The position numbers and the translations under genes were made by a program. Shown here piece by piece: positions 23,945 through 32,021 of a stretch of DNA of 56,892 nucleotides. Source of the stretch: Actinomycetales bacterium UBA1383 (GTDB lineage Bacteria > Actinomycetota > Actinomycetes > Actinomycetales > Actinomycetaceae); NCBI GenBank assembly GCA_002305415.1, contig DBQX01000067.1, positions 1 to 56,892 on the forward strand, given 5' to 3'. Below the pieces are notes generated by a model, which was not told the origin of the DNA, made no database searches, and saw nothing but the letters and a program-made list of their open reading frames with translations. The first letter of the stretch is position 1. The number at the start of each line of letters is the position of its first letter.

Positions 23945-26469
23945 CGCTGGTTCCTGCCGCTGAGGACGGGTTGCGCGGGCGCCACGGCCGGGACTCCGCG
24001 GATCCGGCCGTCGACGCCCGTGTCCAGCGGCACCGGCGAGACGCCGGTGTCGTGCCCGCCGTCGCCCGACGGCGGCAGGACGGCGTCCTCGTCGTCGTCC
24101 AGGGTCGTGGCGATCCGCATGCCGTAGAACGAGCGGTACACGAAGTAGCAGGTGACCGCGAGGAAGGCCCCGGCGAGCACGAGGACGAGCGTGCCGAACC
24201 CCTGGTTGGTGAGGTTCACGGCGAGTTCGACCGCGAGCAGGCCGAACAGGGTCGTGAACTTGATGACCGGGTTGAGCGCGACCGACGAGGTGTCCTTGTA
24301 CGGGTCGCCGACCGTGTCGCCGACGATCGTGGCGTCGTGCAGCGCCGTGCCCTTCGCGTGCAGGTCGGTCTCCACGATCTTCTTCGCGTTGTCCCACGCC
24401 CCGCCGGCGTTCGCCATGAAGATCGCCTGGTAGAGGCCGAAGACGGCGATCGAGATCAGGTAGCCGACGAAGAAGAACGGCTCGATGAAGGCGAAGGCCA
24501 GGGTGGCGAAGAAGACCCCGAGGAACATGTTCAGCATGCCGCGCTGGGCGTACTGGGTGCAGATCTCGACCACGCGGCGCGAGTCCTGCTCGGAGGCCTT
24601 GGTGACGCCGTCGAGCCGGATGTTGTCCCTGATGAACTCCACGGCCCGGTAGGAGCCGGTGGTCACCGCCTGGATGGAGGCGCCGGTGAACCAGAAGATC
24701 ACGGCGCCGCCGGTGACGAGCCCGAGCAGGAACGGCGGGTGGAGCAGCGAGAGGTTCTCGAGGCCCGTGGTCAGCCCACCCGTGAGCGCGACGATGATGG
24801 AGAAGATCATGGTGGTCGCGCCGACGACGGCGGTCCCGATGAGCACGGGCTTGGCGGTCGCCTTGAAGGTGTTGCCCGCGCCGTCGTTCTCCTCGAGCAT
24901 GAGCTTCGCCTTCTCCCACTGCACCTCGAAGCCGTGGTCGCGGCGGAGCTCCTCGTCGATCCCGGGGACCTCCTCGATGGTGGACAGCTCGTACACGCTC
25001 TGGGCGTTGTCGGTGACCGGGCCGTAGGAGTCCACGGCGATGGTGACCGGTCCCATGCTGAGGAACCCGAAGGCCACCAGCCCGAAGGCGAACACGGCGG
25101 GGGCGATCATGAGGGAGTCCAGGCCCATCTCGCTGATGAGGTAGGCACCGGCCATGAGCACGATGATGGCCCCGCCGAGCCAGAAGGCGGAGAAGTTGCC
25201 CGCCACGAGGCCCGAGAGGATGTTCAGCGAGGGTCCTCCCTGCCGGGAGCTCTTCACCACTTCGTGCACGTGACGGCTCTTGGTGGAGGTGAAGGCCTTC
25301 ACCAGCTCCGGGATGAGGGCACCGGCCACGGTGCCGAGCGAGATGATCGTCGCGAGCTTCCACCAGTGGTCCGCCGTCGCGCCCTGGCCGAGGAGCGCCC
25401 ACGTGGTGGCGTAGGTGGCCACGATCGACACCGCCGAGGTGATCCACACCAGGGTGGTGAGGGGCTTCTCGAAGTCCATGCGGTCGGCGTGCCCGTAGCG
25501 GGCGCGGGTCGCGGAGGCGTTCGCGAGGTAGGAGAGGCCCGACGCCACCACCATGACTGCCCGGACCACGAAGATCCAGACCAGCAGCGTCGCCTGCACC
25601 GCCGGCTCCGGGACCGCGAGCACGACGAAGGTGACGAGGGCGACGCCGGTGACGCCGTAGGTCTCGAAGCCGTCTGCCGAGGGGCCGACCGAGTCGCCGG
25701 CGTTGTCGCCGGTGCAGTCCGCGATGACGCCGGGGTTGCGGGCGTCGTCCTCCTTGATGTGGAAGACGATCTTCATGAGGTCCGATCCGATGTCGGCGAT
25801 CTTTGTGAAGATGCCACCCGCGATGCGGAGCGCCGAGGCGCCGAGCGACTCGCCGATCGCGAAGCCGATGAAGCACGCCCCGGCCAGCGACGGCGGGACC
25901 ACCAGCAGGATCAGCAGCATGATCGTCAACTCGATCGAGATGAGCACCATGCCGATCGACATGCCGGACTTCATGGGGATCGCGTGGAGCGGGAGGGGAC
26001 GGCCGCGCAGGGAGGCGAAGGCGGTGCGCGAGTTGGCGAACGTGTTGATCCGGATCCCGTACCACGCGACGGCGTACGAACCCGCCATGCCCACGAGCGA
26101 GAACCCGACGATGATCGCCATCCTCGCCCAGCTGTAACCGACGAGGAACTTGAAGTACACGATGATGACCGCGGCGATGAACGCCCACAGGACCAGGAGG
26201 AACCTGCCCTGCTGCACGAGGTAGGCCTTGCAGGTCGAGTAGATCAGCTCGGAGACCTCGCGCATGGTGCGGTGGACCGGGAGCCTGCTGATCTCCAGGT
26301 ACGACGCCAGCCCGAAGAGGAGCCCGCCGACGCACACCACGAGGCCGAGCGCCAGCAGGGTCCTGCCGCTGAGCCCGAGGACGGAGACGGTGGCGAGGTC
26401 GGGGAGTTCCAGGTCGGCCTCGCTGGCGGACGGGAGTGCGCCGACGGGCGCCAGCCACGGATGGGTCAT
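23941..26469 (-). CDS. hppA: Membrane-bound proton-pumping pyrophosphatase, divergent K+-independent type
   Basis: 842 residues with about 16 membrane helices. It hydrolyses PPi and pumps cations outward. Active-site signatures are present in divergent form: DIGSDLMKIVFHIKEDDARN, IADCTGDNAGDSVGPSADG, then GPVTDNAQ, and near the C-terminus GGAWDNAKK and VGDTVGDPYKDTS. Lys stands in GNTFKATAK, at the site that makes the enzyme K+-independent. The divergent core matches, from memory, the group reported from Chlorobium limicola and Cellulomonas fimi, which pump H+ and are inhibited by Na+. ATG 26469 follows a Shine-Dalgarno-like GAAGGA. The stop overlaps a glycosyltransferase start. A Bacteroides-type Na+/H+ enzyme is the main alternative. 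Confidence 0.92.
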   Translation of the reverse strand: MTHPWLAPVGALPSASEADLELPDLATVSVLGLSGRTLLALGLVVCVGGLLFGLASYLEISRLPVHRTMREVSELIYSTCKAYLVQQGRFLLVLWAFIAAVIIVYFKFLVGYSWARMAIIVGFSLVGMAGSYAVAWYGIRINTFANSRTAFASLRGRPLPLHAIPMKSGMSIGMVLISIELTIMLLILLVVPPSLAGACFIGFAIGESLGASALRIAGGIFTKIADIGSDLMKIVFHIKEDDARNPGVIADCTGDNAGDSVGPSADGFETYGVTGVALVTFVVLAVPEPAVQATLLVWIFVVRAVMVVASGLSYLANASATRARYGHADRMDFEKPLTTLVWITSAVSIVATYATTWALLGQGATADHWWKLATIISLGTVAGALIPELVKAFTSTKSRHVHEVVKSSRQGGPSLNILSGLVAGNFSAFWLGGAIIVLMAGAYLISEMGLDSLMIAPAVFAFGLVAFGFLSMGPVTIAVDSYGPVTDNAQSVYELSTIEEVPGIDEELRRDHGFEVQWEKAKLMLEENDGAGNTFKATAKPVLIGTAVVGATTMIFSIIVALTGGLTTGLENLSLLHPPFLLGLVTGGAVIFWFTGASIQAVTTGSYRAVEFIRDNIRLDGVTKASEQDSRRVVEICTQYAQRGMLNMFLGVFFATLAFAFIEPFFFVGYLISIAVFGLYQAIFMANAGGAWDNAKKIVETDLHAKGTALHDATIVGDTVGDPYKDTSSVALNPVIKFTTLFGLLAVELAVNLTNQGFGTLVLVLAGAFLAVTCYFVYRSFYGMRIATTLDDDEDAVLPPSGDGGHDTGVSPVPLDTGVDGRIRGVPAVAPAQPVLSGRNQR

Positions 26470-26813
26470 CGTCCTTCACTTTCCTTCACGGGAGCGATCC
26501 GTGACCACGCTAGGTCGGCGTCGTGGCGGCGCACGGGCACAAGGTCCCGCGCGGGCCGACGGGGGCCGGGGCGGGGGTGTTCCGTTCCTCACAGGGCGTC
26601 CGGGACGCGGGCGCACCCTCGCACCAGGAGGCGGGTAGGTCGGATTAGTGATCCGCGCCGCAGTGTGCCTACAGTTTCAACTGCATAACAATGCGACCCG
26701 GGACACACCCGGCGGCTCATCGATCGAGGGCGCGCAGGTAGTCTCGGTTCTGTCTATGTGCAGACACTGGCGGCCTGCCGCCCCCAACCCCCTGATAGTC
26801 CGGAGGAGAAACA
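26470..26813. promoter_or_regulatory. 344-bp divergent promoter region of hppA and the peptide transporter
   Basis: On the minus strand TAGCGT (26507-26512) gives a leader of about 30 nt for hppA. On the plus strand TAGTCT (26739-26744) could serve the binding-protein gene. Two short palindromes are operator candidates: CAGTT-TC-AACTG (26672-26683) and TGTCT-N6-AGACA (26751-26766). The second lies just after TAGTCT, where a repressor would block the polymerase. I see no small gene here. Confidence 0.45.
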
Positions 26814-28673
26814 TTGAGAATGAGGCGACTCTCCGCCGCCGTTGCGGTTGCCGCAGCCGGCGCGCTCGCGCTCTCCGCGTGCTCCACGCCGTCATCTGAC
26901 GGCGGCGGTGACGGCGAAACCACTGCGGCCGGCGGTGATGGCGGCGCTACGACCGCGCTGTCGATCGGCTGGAACCAGAGCTTCTACGAGTACAACTCGG
27001 CGTCGGCCACCGGTAACGCGACGGCCAACAACAACGTGCTGTACTTCATGAACAGCGGCTTCAACTACTACGACGGCGACCTGAACCTGGTGAAGGACGA
27101 GTCGTTCGGCACGTACGAGAAGGTCTCCGACGATCCGCTGACCGTGACCTATACGATCAACGACGACGTCAACTGGTCGGATGGCACGCCGGTGACCGCC
27201 GCGGACATGCTGCTCTACTGGGGTGCCCTGTCCGGCAACTTCAACACCATCACGGACGCGGACGTGGAGTATGACGAGGAGGGCAACCCGGTCAACCCGC
27301 AGGACGGCGTCTACTTCAACTTCACCTCGGACTCGGTGGGCCTGGTCGAGGAGTTCCCGGAGATCTCCGACGACGGCAAGACCATCACCTTCGTGTACAC
27401 CAAGCCGTTCGGTGACTGGGAGATCAACCTGGCCATCGGCGTGCCCGCGCACGTCGTGGCGATGCGTGCCCTTGGGATCGACGACCCGGCAGAGGCCACC
27501 CAGGCCCTCATCGACGCCTTCCAGAACAACGACGCCGCGGCGCTCGGCCCGATCTCGCAGTTCTGGAACACCGGCTTCCAGTACGGCGACACCCTGCCCG
27601 ATGACGAGCTGCTGTACCTGTCGAGCGGCCCCTACCTCATGGTGGACTTCGTCAAGGACCAGTACCTCACCCTCGAGCGGAACCCCGACTACACCGGGGA
27701 CAAGGTTCCCACGATCGACCAGATCACCTTCCGTTACAACGAGGACCCGATGGCCATGGTCCAGGCCCTCCAGAACGGTGAGGTCAACCTGATCTCCCCG
27801 CAGTCCTCCGCGGACGTCATCGCGGCGATCGAGGGCCTCGGTGAGGGCTTCGAGTTCGTCACCGGTGAGGAGGCCACCTTCGAGCACATCGACCTGGCCG
27901 TCAACAACGGTGGCCCGTTCGACCCGGCGAGCTACGGTGGCGACGCCGAGAAGGCGAAGCTGGTGCGGCAGGCCTTCCTCCACCTGGTCCCGCGCAACGA
28001 GATCGTCGAGAAGCTGATCCAGCCGCTCAATCCCGAGGCGGTTGTCCGCAACTCGTTCACCCAGATCACCGGCTCGCCGATGTACGACGCGGTCGTCGCG
28101 GCGAACGGCATGGCGGACATCTACGCGGACGTGGACGTCGAGGCGGCCACCGCGCTGATCGAGCAGGCGGGCGTCCCCACCCCCATCGACGTGCGCATCC
28201 TGTTCGCGAAGTCGAACGTGCGCCGGCAGAACGAGTTCGTCCTCATCCAGGACTCCGCGAACAGCTCCGGCCTGTTCAACGTCATCGACGCGTCCTCCGA
28301 CGAGTGGGGCAGCCTGCTGTCCGACACCTCGGTGTACGACGCGACCTTCTTCGGCTGGCAGTCCACCTCCACGGCTGTGACCGAGTCGGACGCGAACTAC
28401 CGGACCGGCGGCGGCAACAACTTCTACGGGTACTCGAACCCCGAGGTCGACGCGCTCTTCGACCAGCTCCAGGTCTCGACCGAGCCGGCCGAGCAGGAGC
28501 AGATCCTCGCACAGATCGAGAAGTTCCTGGTCGACGACGCCTTCGGGCTGACCATCTTCCAGTTCCCGGCCGTCTCCGCCTGGTCCTCCAGCCTGCAGGG
28601 CGTGGACCCGATCTCGATCGCGCCCACCATCCTGTGGAACTTCTGGGAGTGGGAGTTCACCACTGAGGGCTGA
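26814..28673 (+). CDS. Oligopeptide-type ABC transporter substrate-binding lipoprotein (family 5)
   Basis: 619 residues. The N-terminus is a lipoprotein signal (Arg-rich start, hydrophobic core, lipobox LSAC at about residues 22-25), so the mature protein is anchored to the outside of the membrane. The rest has family-5 features: VTYTINDDVNWSDGTPVTAADML, YLSSGPYLMVDF, LERNPDY and VRQAFLHLV. Family members bind peptides, nickel or sugars; the downstream DppB/C-like permeases and double ATPase suggest peptides. TTG 26814 is preferred because GGAGGAG (26802-26808) is 5 nt away; ATG 26820 is the alternative. A hairpin after the stop probably limits read-through into the permease genes. Confidence 0.93.
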   Translation: MRMRRLSAAVAVAAAGALALSACSTPSSDGGGDGETTAAGGDGGATTALSIGWNQSFYEYNSASATGNATANNNVLYFMNSGFNYYDGDLNLVKDESFGTYEKVSDDPLTVTYTINDDVNWSDGTPVTAADMLLYWGALSGNFNTITDADVEYDEEGNPVNPQDGVYFNFTSDSVGLVEEFPEISDDGKTITFVYTKPFGDWEINLAIGVPAHVVAMRALGIDDPAEATQALIDAFQNNDAAALGPISQFWNTGFQYGDTLPDDELLYLSSGPYLMVDFVKDQYLTLERNPDYTGDKVPTIDQITFRYNEDPMAMVQALQNGEVNLISPQSSADVIAAIEGLGEGFEFVTGEEATFEHIDLAVNNGGPFDPASYGGDAEKAKLVRQAFLHLVPRNEIVEKLIQPLNPEAVVRNSFTQITGSPMYDAVVAANGMADIYADVDVEAATALIEQAGVPTPIDVRILFAKSNVRRQNEFVLIQDSANSSGLFNVIDASSDEWGSLLSDTSVYDATFFGWQSTSTAVTESDANYRTGGGNNFYGYSNPEVDALFDQLQVSTEPAEQEQILAQIEKFLVDDAFGLTIFQFPAVSAWSSSLQGVDPISIAPTILWNFWEWEFTTEG

Positions 28674-28690
28674 TCCCTGACACACCGAGG

Positions 28691-28719
28691 AGGGGCGCCG
28701 ACGTCAACTCGGCGCCCCT
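28691..28719 (+). terminator. Hairpin between binding protein and permease genes
   Basis: A perfect 11-bp stem (AGGGGCGCCGA with TCGGCGCCCCT) around 7 nt, 17 nt after the stop. It probably acts as a partial terminator that keeps the binding protein more abundant than the permeases. Confidence 0.75.
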
Positions 28720-28790
28720 TCCTCGTACCCTCGGACAGTGGCGTCATCGCGACGCCGTGTCCCCAAATTTCGTTCGCCGCGCAGTTGTCC

Positions 28791-28796
28791 TAGGCT
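28791..28796 (+). promoter_or_regulatory. -10 hexamer TAGGCT before the permease genes
   Basis: TAGGCT would start transcription about 38 nt before GTG 28842, giving the permeases an own promoter behind the hairpin. Shine-Dalgarno pairing is weak (GCGAGG). Confidence 0.35.
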
Positions 28797-28841
28797 TGCG
28801 ACGAACCCGCCGCAGCCCGTCAGAAGCGAGGTCCACTCCCC

Positions 28842-30374
28842 GTGCTGAGATTCATCGCCCGCCGGCTCGTCATCGGCCTGGGAATCCTGCTCATCTCGTC
28901 GTTCATCATGTACATGTTGACCGACTTCTCGATGGACTACCTGGCGGACCTCCGCCAGAGCACGAACCCGAACAAGGAGTTCCTCATCGCGGAGCGCATC
29001 CGCCTCCTCGACCTCGAGACGCCCGCCTACCTCCGCTACTTCAAGTGGCTCGGCAACTTCGTGACCGGCGATCTCGGAGTGGCGTGGACCACGCAGCGCT
29101 CGGTCGCCTCGCTCCTGGCCACCGCCATCGTCTCCACCCTGCAGCTCGTCACCGCAGCCACGTTCCTCGCGATCTTCCTCGGGGTGGGCGTCGGGATCGT
29201 CTCCGCCCTGCGGCAGTACTCGAGCTTCGACTACATCATCACCTTCGTCTCCTTCCTGCTCTACTCCCTCCCGTCCTTCTGGGTGGCGGTCCTGCTGAAG
29301 GAGTTCGGCGCCATCGGGTTCAACAACTTCCTGCGGGACCCGGTGATCGGCGTCATCACGGCCGGCGTCATCGCGGCCTTCTTCGGCACCATGTGGATGC
29401 TCGCCCTTGGCGGGGACCTGAAGAAACGTCTCGTGAACTTCGGCCTCGCGTTCGCCGCCACCGCGGCGGTCATCGCCTACGTGCAGCTCACCGACTGGTG
29501 GAGCACGCCGAACATCGGCCCGTTGATCCTCGCGATCACCTCGCTCGGGATCGCCATCGGCGTGACGGTGCTCTCGACCGGCCTCAAGAACCGCCGCTCG
29601 CTGTACACCGCACTCACGGCAGCCGGGCTCGGCGTCGTGCTCTACGTGCCGATGCAGTGGGTCTTCTACTGGTTGACCCCGGTCATGAACTGGTGGATCG
29701 TCATCGGACTGGGCGTGCTCGCCGCCGTGGTCGGCGGGCTCATCGGCGTCCTGTGGCGGGGACCCGACTGGCGGCAGTCCGTGCGCACCGGAATCCTCAC
29801 CGCCGTTCCGGTCGCAGCCCTCATCTTCATCGACCGGGTGATGCAGGCCTGGGAGACCTACAACCGGCTGCCGCAGATCAACTTCAGGCCGATTGCCACG
29901 ATTGGTGACCGGACGCCCAACATCCGGGGCGACTTCTGGGTGCACGCCGTCGACACCTACACGCACCTGATCCTGCCGACGATCTCGCTCCTCCTCATCT
30001 CCTTCGCCGCCTACACCCGTTACGCGCGCGGATCGATGCTCGAGGTGATGAACCAGGACTACATCCGCACGGCCCGTGCCAAGGGCCTCACCGAGCGGAC
30101 CGTCGTGATGCGCCACGGCTTCCGAAACTCGCTGATCCCCCTCGCGACCATCGTGCCGATCGACGTCATCACCCTGATCGGCGGTGCCCTGATCACCGAG
30201 CGCATCTTCGGCCGACCAGGGATGGGCCAGCTCTTCATCCGCTCGCTCGACAACAACGAGATCGAACCGGTGATGGCCTACCTCATGATCATCGCGTTCC
30301 TGGCGATCGTGGCCAACATCGTCGCCGACATCATCTACGCCCTCCTCGACCCCCGGATTCGGATCGACGCATGA
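28842..30374 (+). CDS. Peptide ABC transporter permease (DppB-like) with large inserted membrane domain
   Basis: 510 residues against 310-340 for ordinary DppB proteins. Residues 1-155 carry the usual first helix and the start of the permease core. About 160-340 is an insertion with roughly six hydrophobic segments and no match I know. From about 344 the normal core resumes (LILPTISLLLISFAAYTRYARGS), with the EAA-like coupling loop YIRTARAKGLTERTV and the C-terminal helices. An even number of extra helices keeps the topology of the rest. The stop overlaps the next permease start by four bases. Similar long permeases occur in actinobacteria; the role of the insert is unknown. Confidence 0.9.
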   Translation: MLRFIARRLVIGLGILLISSFIMYMLTDFSMDYLADLRQSTNPNKEFLIAERIRLLDLETPAYLRYFKWLGNFVTGDLGVAWTTQRSVASLLATAIVSTLQLVTAATFLAIFLGVGVGIVSALRQYSSFDYIITFVSFLLYSLPSFWVAVLLKEFGAIGFNNFLRDPVIGVITAGVIAAFFGTMWMLALGGDLKKRLVNFGLAFAATAAVIAYVQLTDWWSTPNIGPLILAITSLGIAIGVTVLSTGLKNRRSLYTALTAAGLGVVLYVPMQWVFYWLTPVMNWWIVIGLGVLAAVVGGLIGVLWRGPDWRQSVRTGILTAVPVAALIFIDRVMQAWETYNRLPQINFRPIATIGDRTPNIRGDFWVHAVDTYTHLILPTISLLLISFAAYTRYARGSMLEVMNQDYIRTARAKGLTERTVVMRHGFRNSLIPLATIVPIDVITLIGGALITERIFGRPGMGQLFIRSLDNNEIEPVMAYLMIIAFLAIVANIVADIIYALLDPRIRIDA

Positions 30375-31399
30375 GCACCAACGAACAACTCGAGAACGCC
30401 ATCGAGCTCAAGGAAGTTGAGGGCCTCTCCCAGGGTCAGATCGTCCGTCGCCGGTTCTTCCGGCACCGGGGTGCCATCATGGGCCTGTTCATCCTGATCT
30501 CGATCACCCTGCTGGCCGCCACGTCGATCGGGTGGGGCCCGATCCCGGGCTGGTGGCACCTCGCGCCGGCGGACCGCGGCCCGATCATCAACCTGCGGGG
30601 CGGCCCGACCCTTCAGCTGTTCGGCGAGGGCGGGTTCATCTCACTGGGGGAGCACCCCTTCGGCCAGGACGAACTCGGCCGCGACATCTTCGCGCGCACG
30701 ATGAAGGGCGTACAGACCTCGCTGATCGTCATGGTGGTCGTGGGGCTCGTGGCCGGACTGATGGGCATCGTGATGGGCTCGCTGTCCGGCTACTTCCGGG
30801 GCCGGATCGACACGATCCTCATGCGGTTCACCGACCTCGTCATCACCGTCCCGGTGATCGTCATCGGTGCGGTGCTCGGCAAGCTCCTCGGCGCCGCCAA
30901 CCCCATCCCGCTCGCCGTGGCTCTCGGCCTCGTCTCGTGGACCGGCCTCGCCCGGCTCGTGCGCGGCGACTTCCTGTCCCTGCGTGAACGCGAGTTCGTC
31001 GACGCCGCGCGCGTCGCCGGGGCGTCCCACGCCCGCATCATCTTCAAGCACATGCTGCCGAACGCCATCGGCGTGATCATCGTGAACACGACGCTCCTGA
31101 TGAGTTCGGCGATCCTGCTGGAGACGGCCCTCGCCTACCTCGGCTTCGGTATCACCCTCCCCAACATCTCCCTCGGCCAGATGATCAACGAGTACCAGGG
31201 TGCGTTCAACACGCGGCCCTGGCTCTTCTGGTTCCCCGGCATGTTCATCATCCTCATCGCACTCTCCGTCAACTTCATCGGTGACGGACTCCGCGACGCC
31301 TTCGACCCGCGCCAGCGGCGGATTCCCTCCGTCCGCAAGATGAAGCGCGCCGAGGCGCGCGCGGCACGTGCGGCGGCGGCCGAGGCCGCACGGTCATGA
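30371..31399 (+). CDS. Peptide ABC transporter permease (DppC-like)
   Basis: 342 residues. The N-terminal cytoplasmic stretch and first helix (about 37-57) are followed by a long periplasmic loop with FGQDELGRDIFAR, the signature of DppC-type proteins. The permease core follows, with the EAA loop FVDAARVAGASHARIIFKH and the C-terminal DGLRDAFDPRQR. A basic Ala/Arg-rich tail of about 20 residues ends the protein. ATGA overlap with the DppB-like gene shows translational coupling. It would form the channel together with that gene. The next gene is on the other strand, only 5 nt away from this stop. Confidence 0.93.
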   Translation: MSTNEQLENAIELKEVEGLSQGQIVRRRFFRHRGAIMGLFILISITLLAATSIGWGPIPGWWHLAPADRGPIINLRGGPTLQLFGEGGFISLGEHPFGQDELGRDIFARTMKGVQTSLIVMVVVGLVAGLMGIVMGSLSGYFRGRIDTILMRFTDLVITVPVIVIGAVLGKLLGAANPIPLAVALGLVSWTGLARLVRGDFLSLREREFVDAARVAGASHARIIFKHMLPNAIGVIIVNTTLLMSSAILLETALAYLGFGITLPNISLGQMINEYQGAFNTRPWLFWFPGMFIILIALSVNFIGDGLRDAFDPRQRRIPSVRKMKRAEARAARAAAAEAARS

Positions 31400-31404
31400 C
31401 GCGT

Positions 31405-31968
31405 TCAGAGCGGCAGGCTCGCCGCCGCCGCGAGCAGGGCGAGCGCCAGGGCGCCAATCGCCCCGCGATTCCACGACCGTTCGAGGTGGACCTCCTGGAG
31501 GGTGCGCCGCCCGAGGTGGCCCGCGTCGATCAGTTGCTGGTGCCGTTCGGCGATGGCCAGCGCCACGCTGTTGGCGTTGACGCCCTTGCCCGCCTGCCCC
31601 GCCACGTCGCGGGACGCACGGGCGGCGAAGCCGGACGTCGCGGGAATCGCCCAGGAGGCGACGTCGCCCTCGCTGGTGTGCAGCACCAGCGACCAGGTGC
31701 TGTCGAGGCCCCGGAAGGTGGGCCAGGGCACGTGGATCGTGCGCCAGACGTTGCGCACGGTCACCCCGCCGTCGGACACCGTCACGCGGGGAAGTTCGAA
31801 GGACACCCACATGGCCGTTGCGAACAGGATGGCCAGGGGCCCCGAGCGCACCACCTCCCGCAGGCCACCGGTGGCGGCGAAGTAGGCGAGTGCGAGGGCC
31901 GCGAGCGCCACCGACGCCCAGGCGAGGAACCTCGCGACGGCGGTCCGGTACTCGTGGGTGGGACGCAC
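31405..31968 (-). CDS. PH-domain-like membrane protein inside the peptide transporter locus
   Basis: 187 residues. Two helices near the N-terminus (about 13-30 and 38-58) are followed by a beta-rich segment (LPRVTVSDGGVTVRNVWRTI, then VPWPTFRGLDSTWSLVL) of the bacterial PH type, and a last hydrophobic stretch near the C-terminus (about 170-187). Such proteins occur widely in actinobacteria with no known role. GTG 31968 is chosen; the frame is open farther upstream without better signals. It lies antiparallel between the permease and ATPase genes of the peptide transporter and so splits that operon. Confidence 0.7.
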   Translation of the reverse strand: MRPTHEYRTAVARFLAWASVALAALALAYFAATGGLREVVRSGPLAILFATAMWVSFELPRVTVSDGGVTVRNVWRTIHVPWPTFRGLDSTWSLVLHTSEGDVASWAIPATSGFAARASRDVAGQAGKGVNANSVALAIAERHQQLIDAGHLGRRTLQEVHLERSWNRGAIGALALALLAAAASLPL

Positions 31969-32021
31969 CGGACCATCCTCGCAGCATTGACACCCGACCA
32001 CACGGAAGGACAACGATCCGC

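Noticed and set aside
23971..26688. 905-residue open frame on the plus strand opposite hppA
   Set aside because: Composition dominated by Glu, Arg, Asp and Gly with no hydrophobic core; it mirrors the pyrophosphatase codons.
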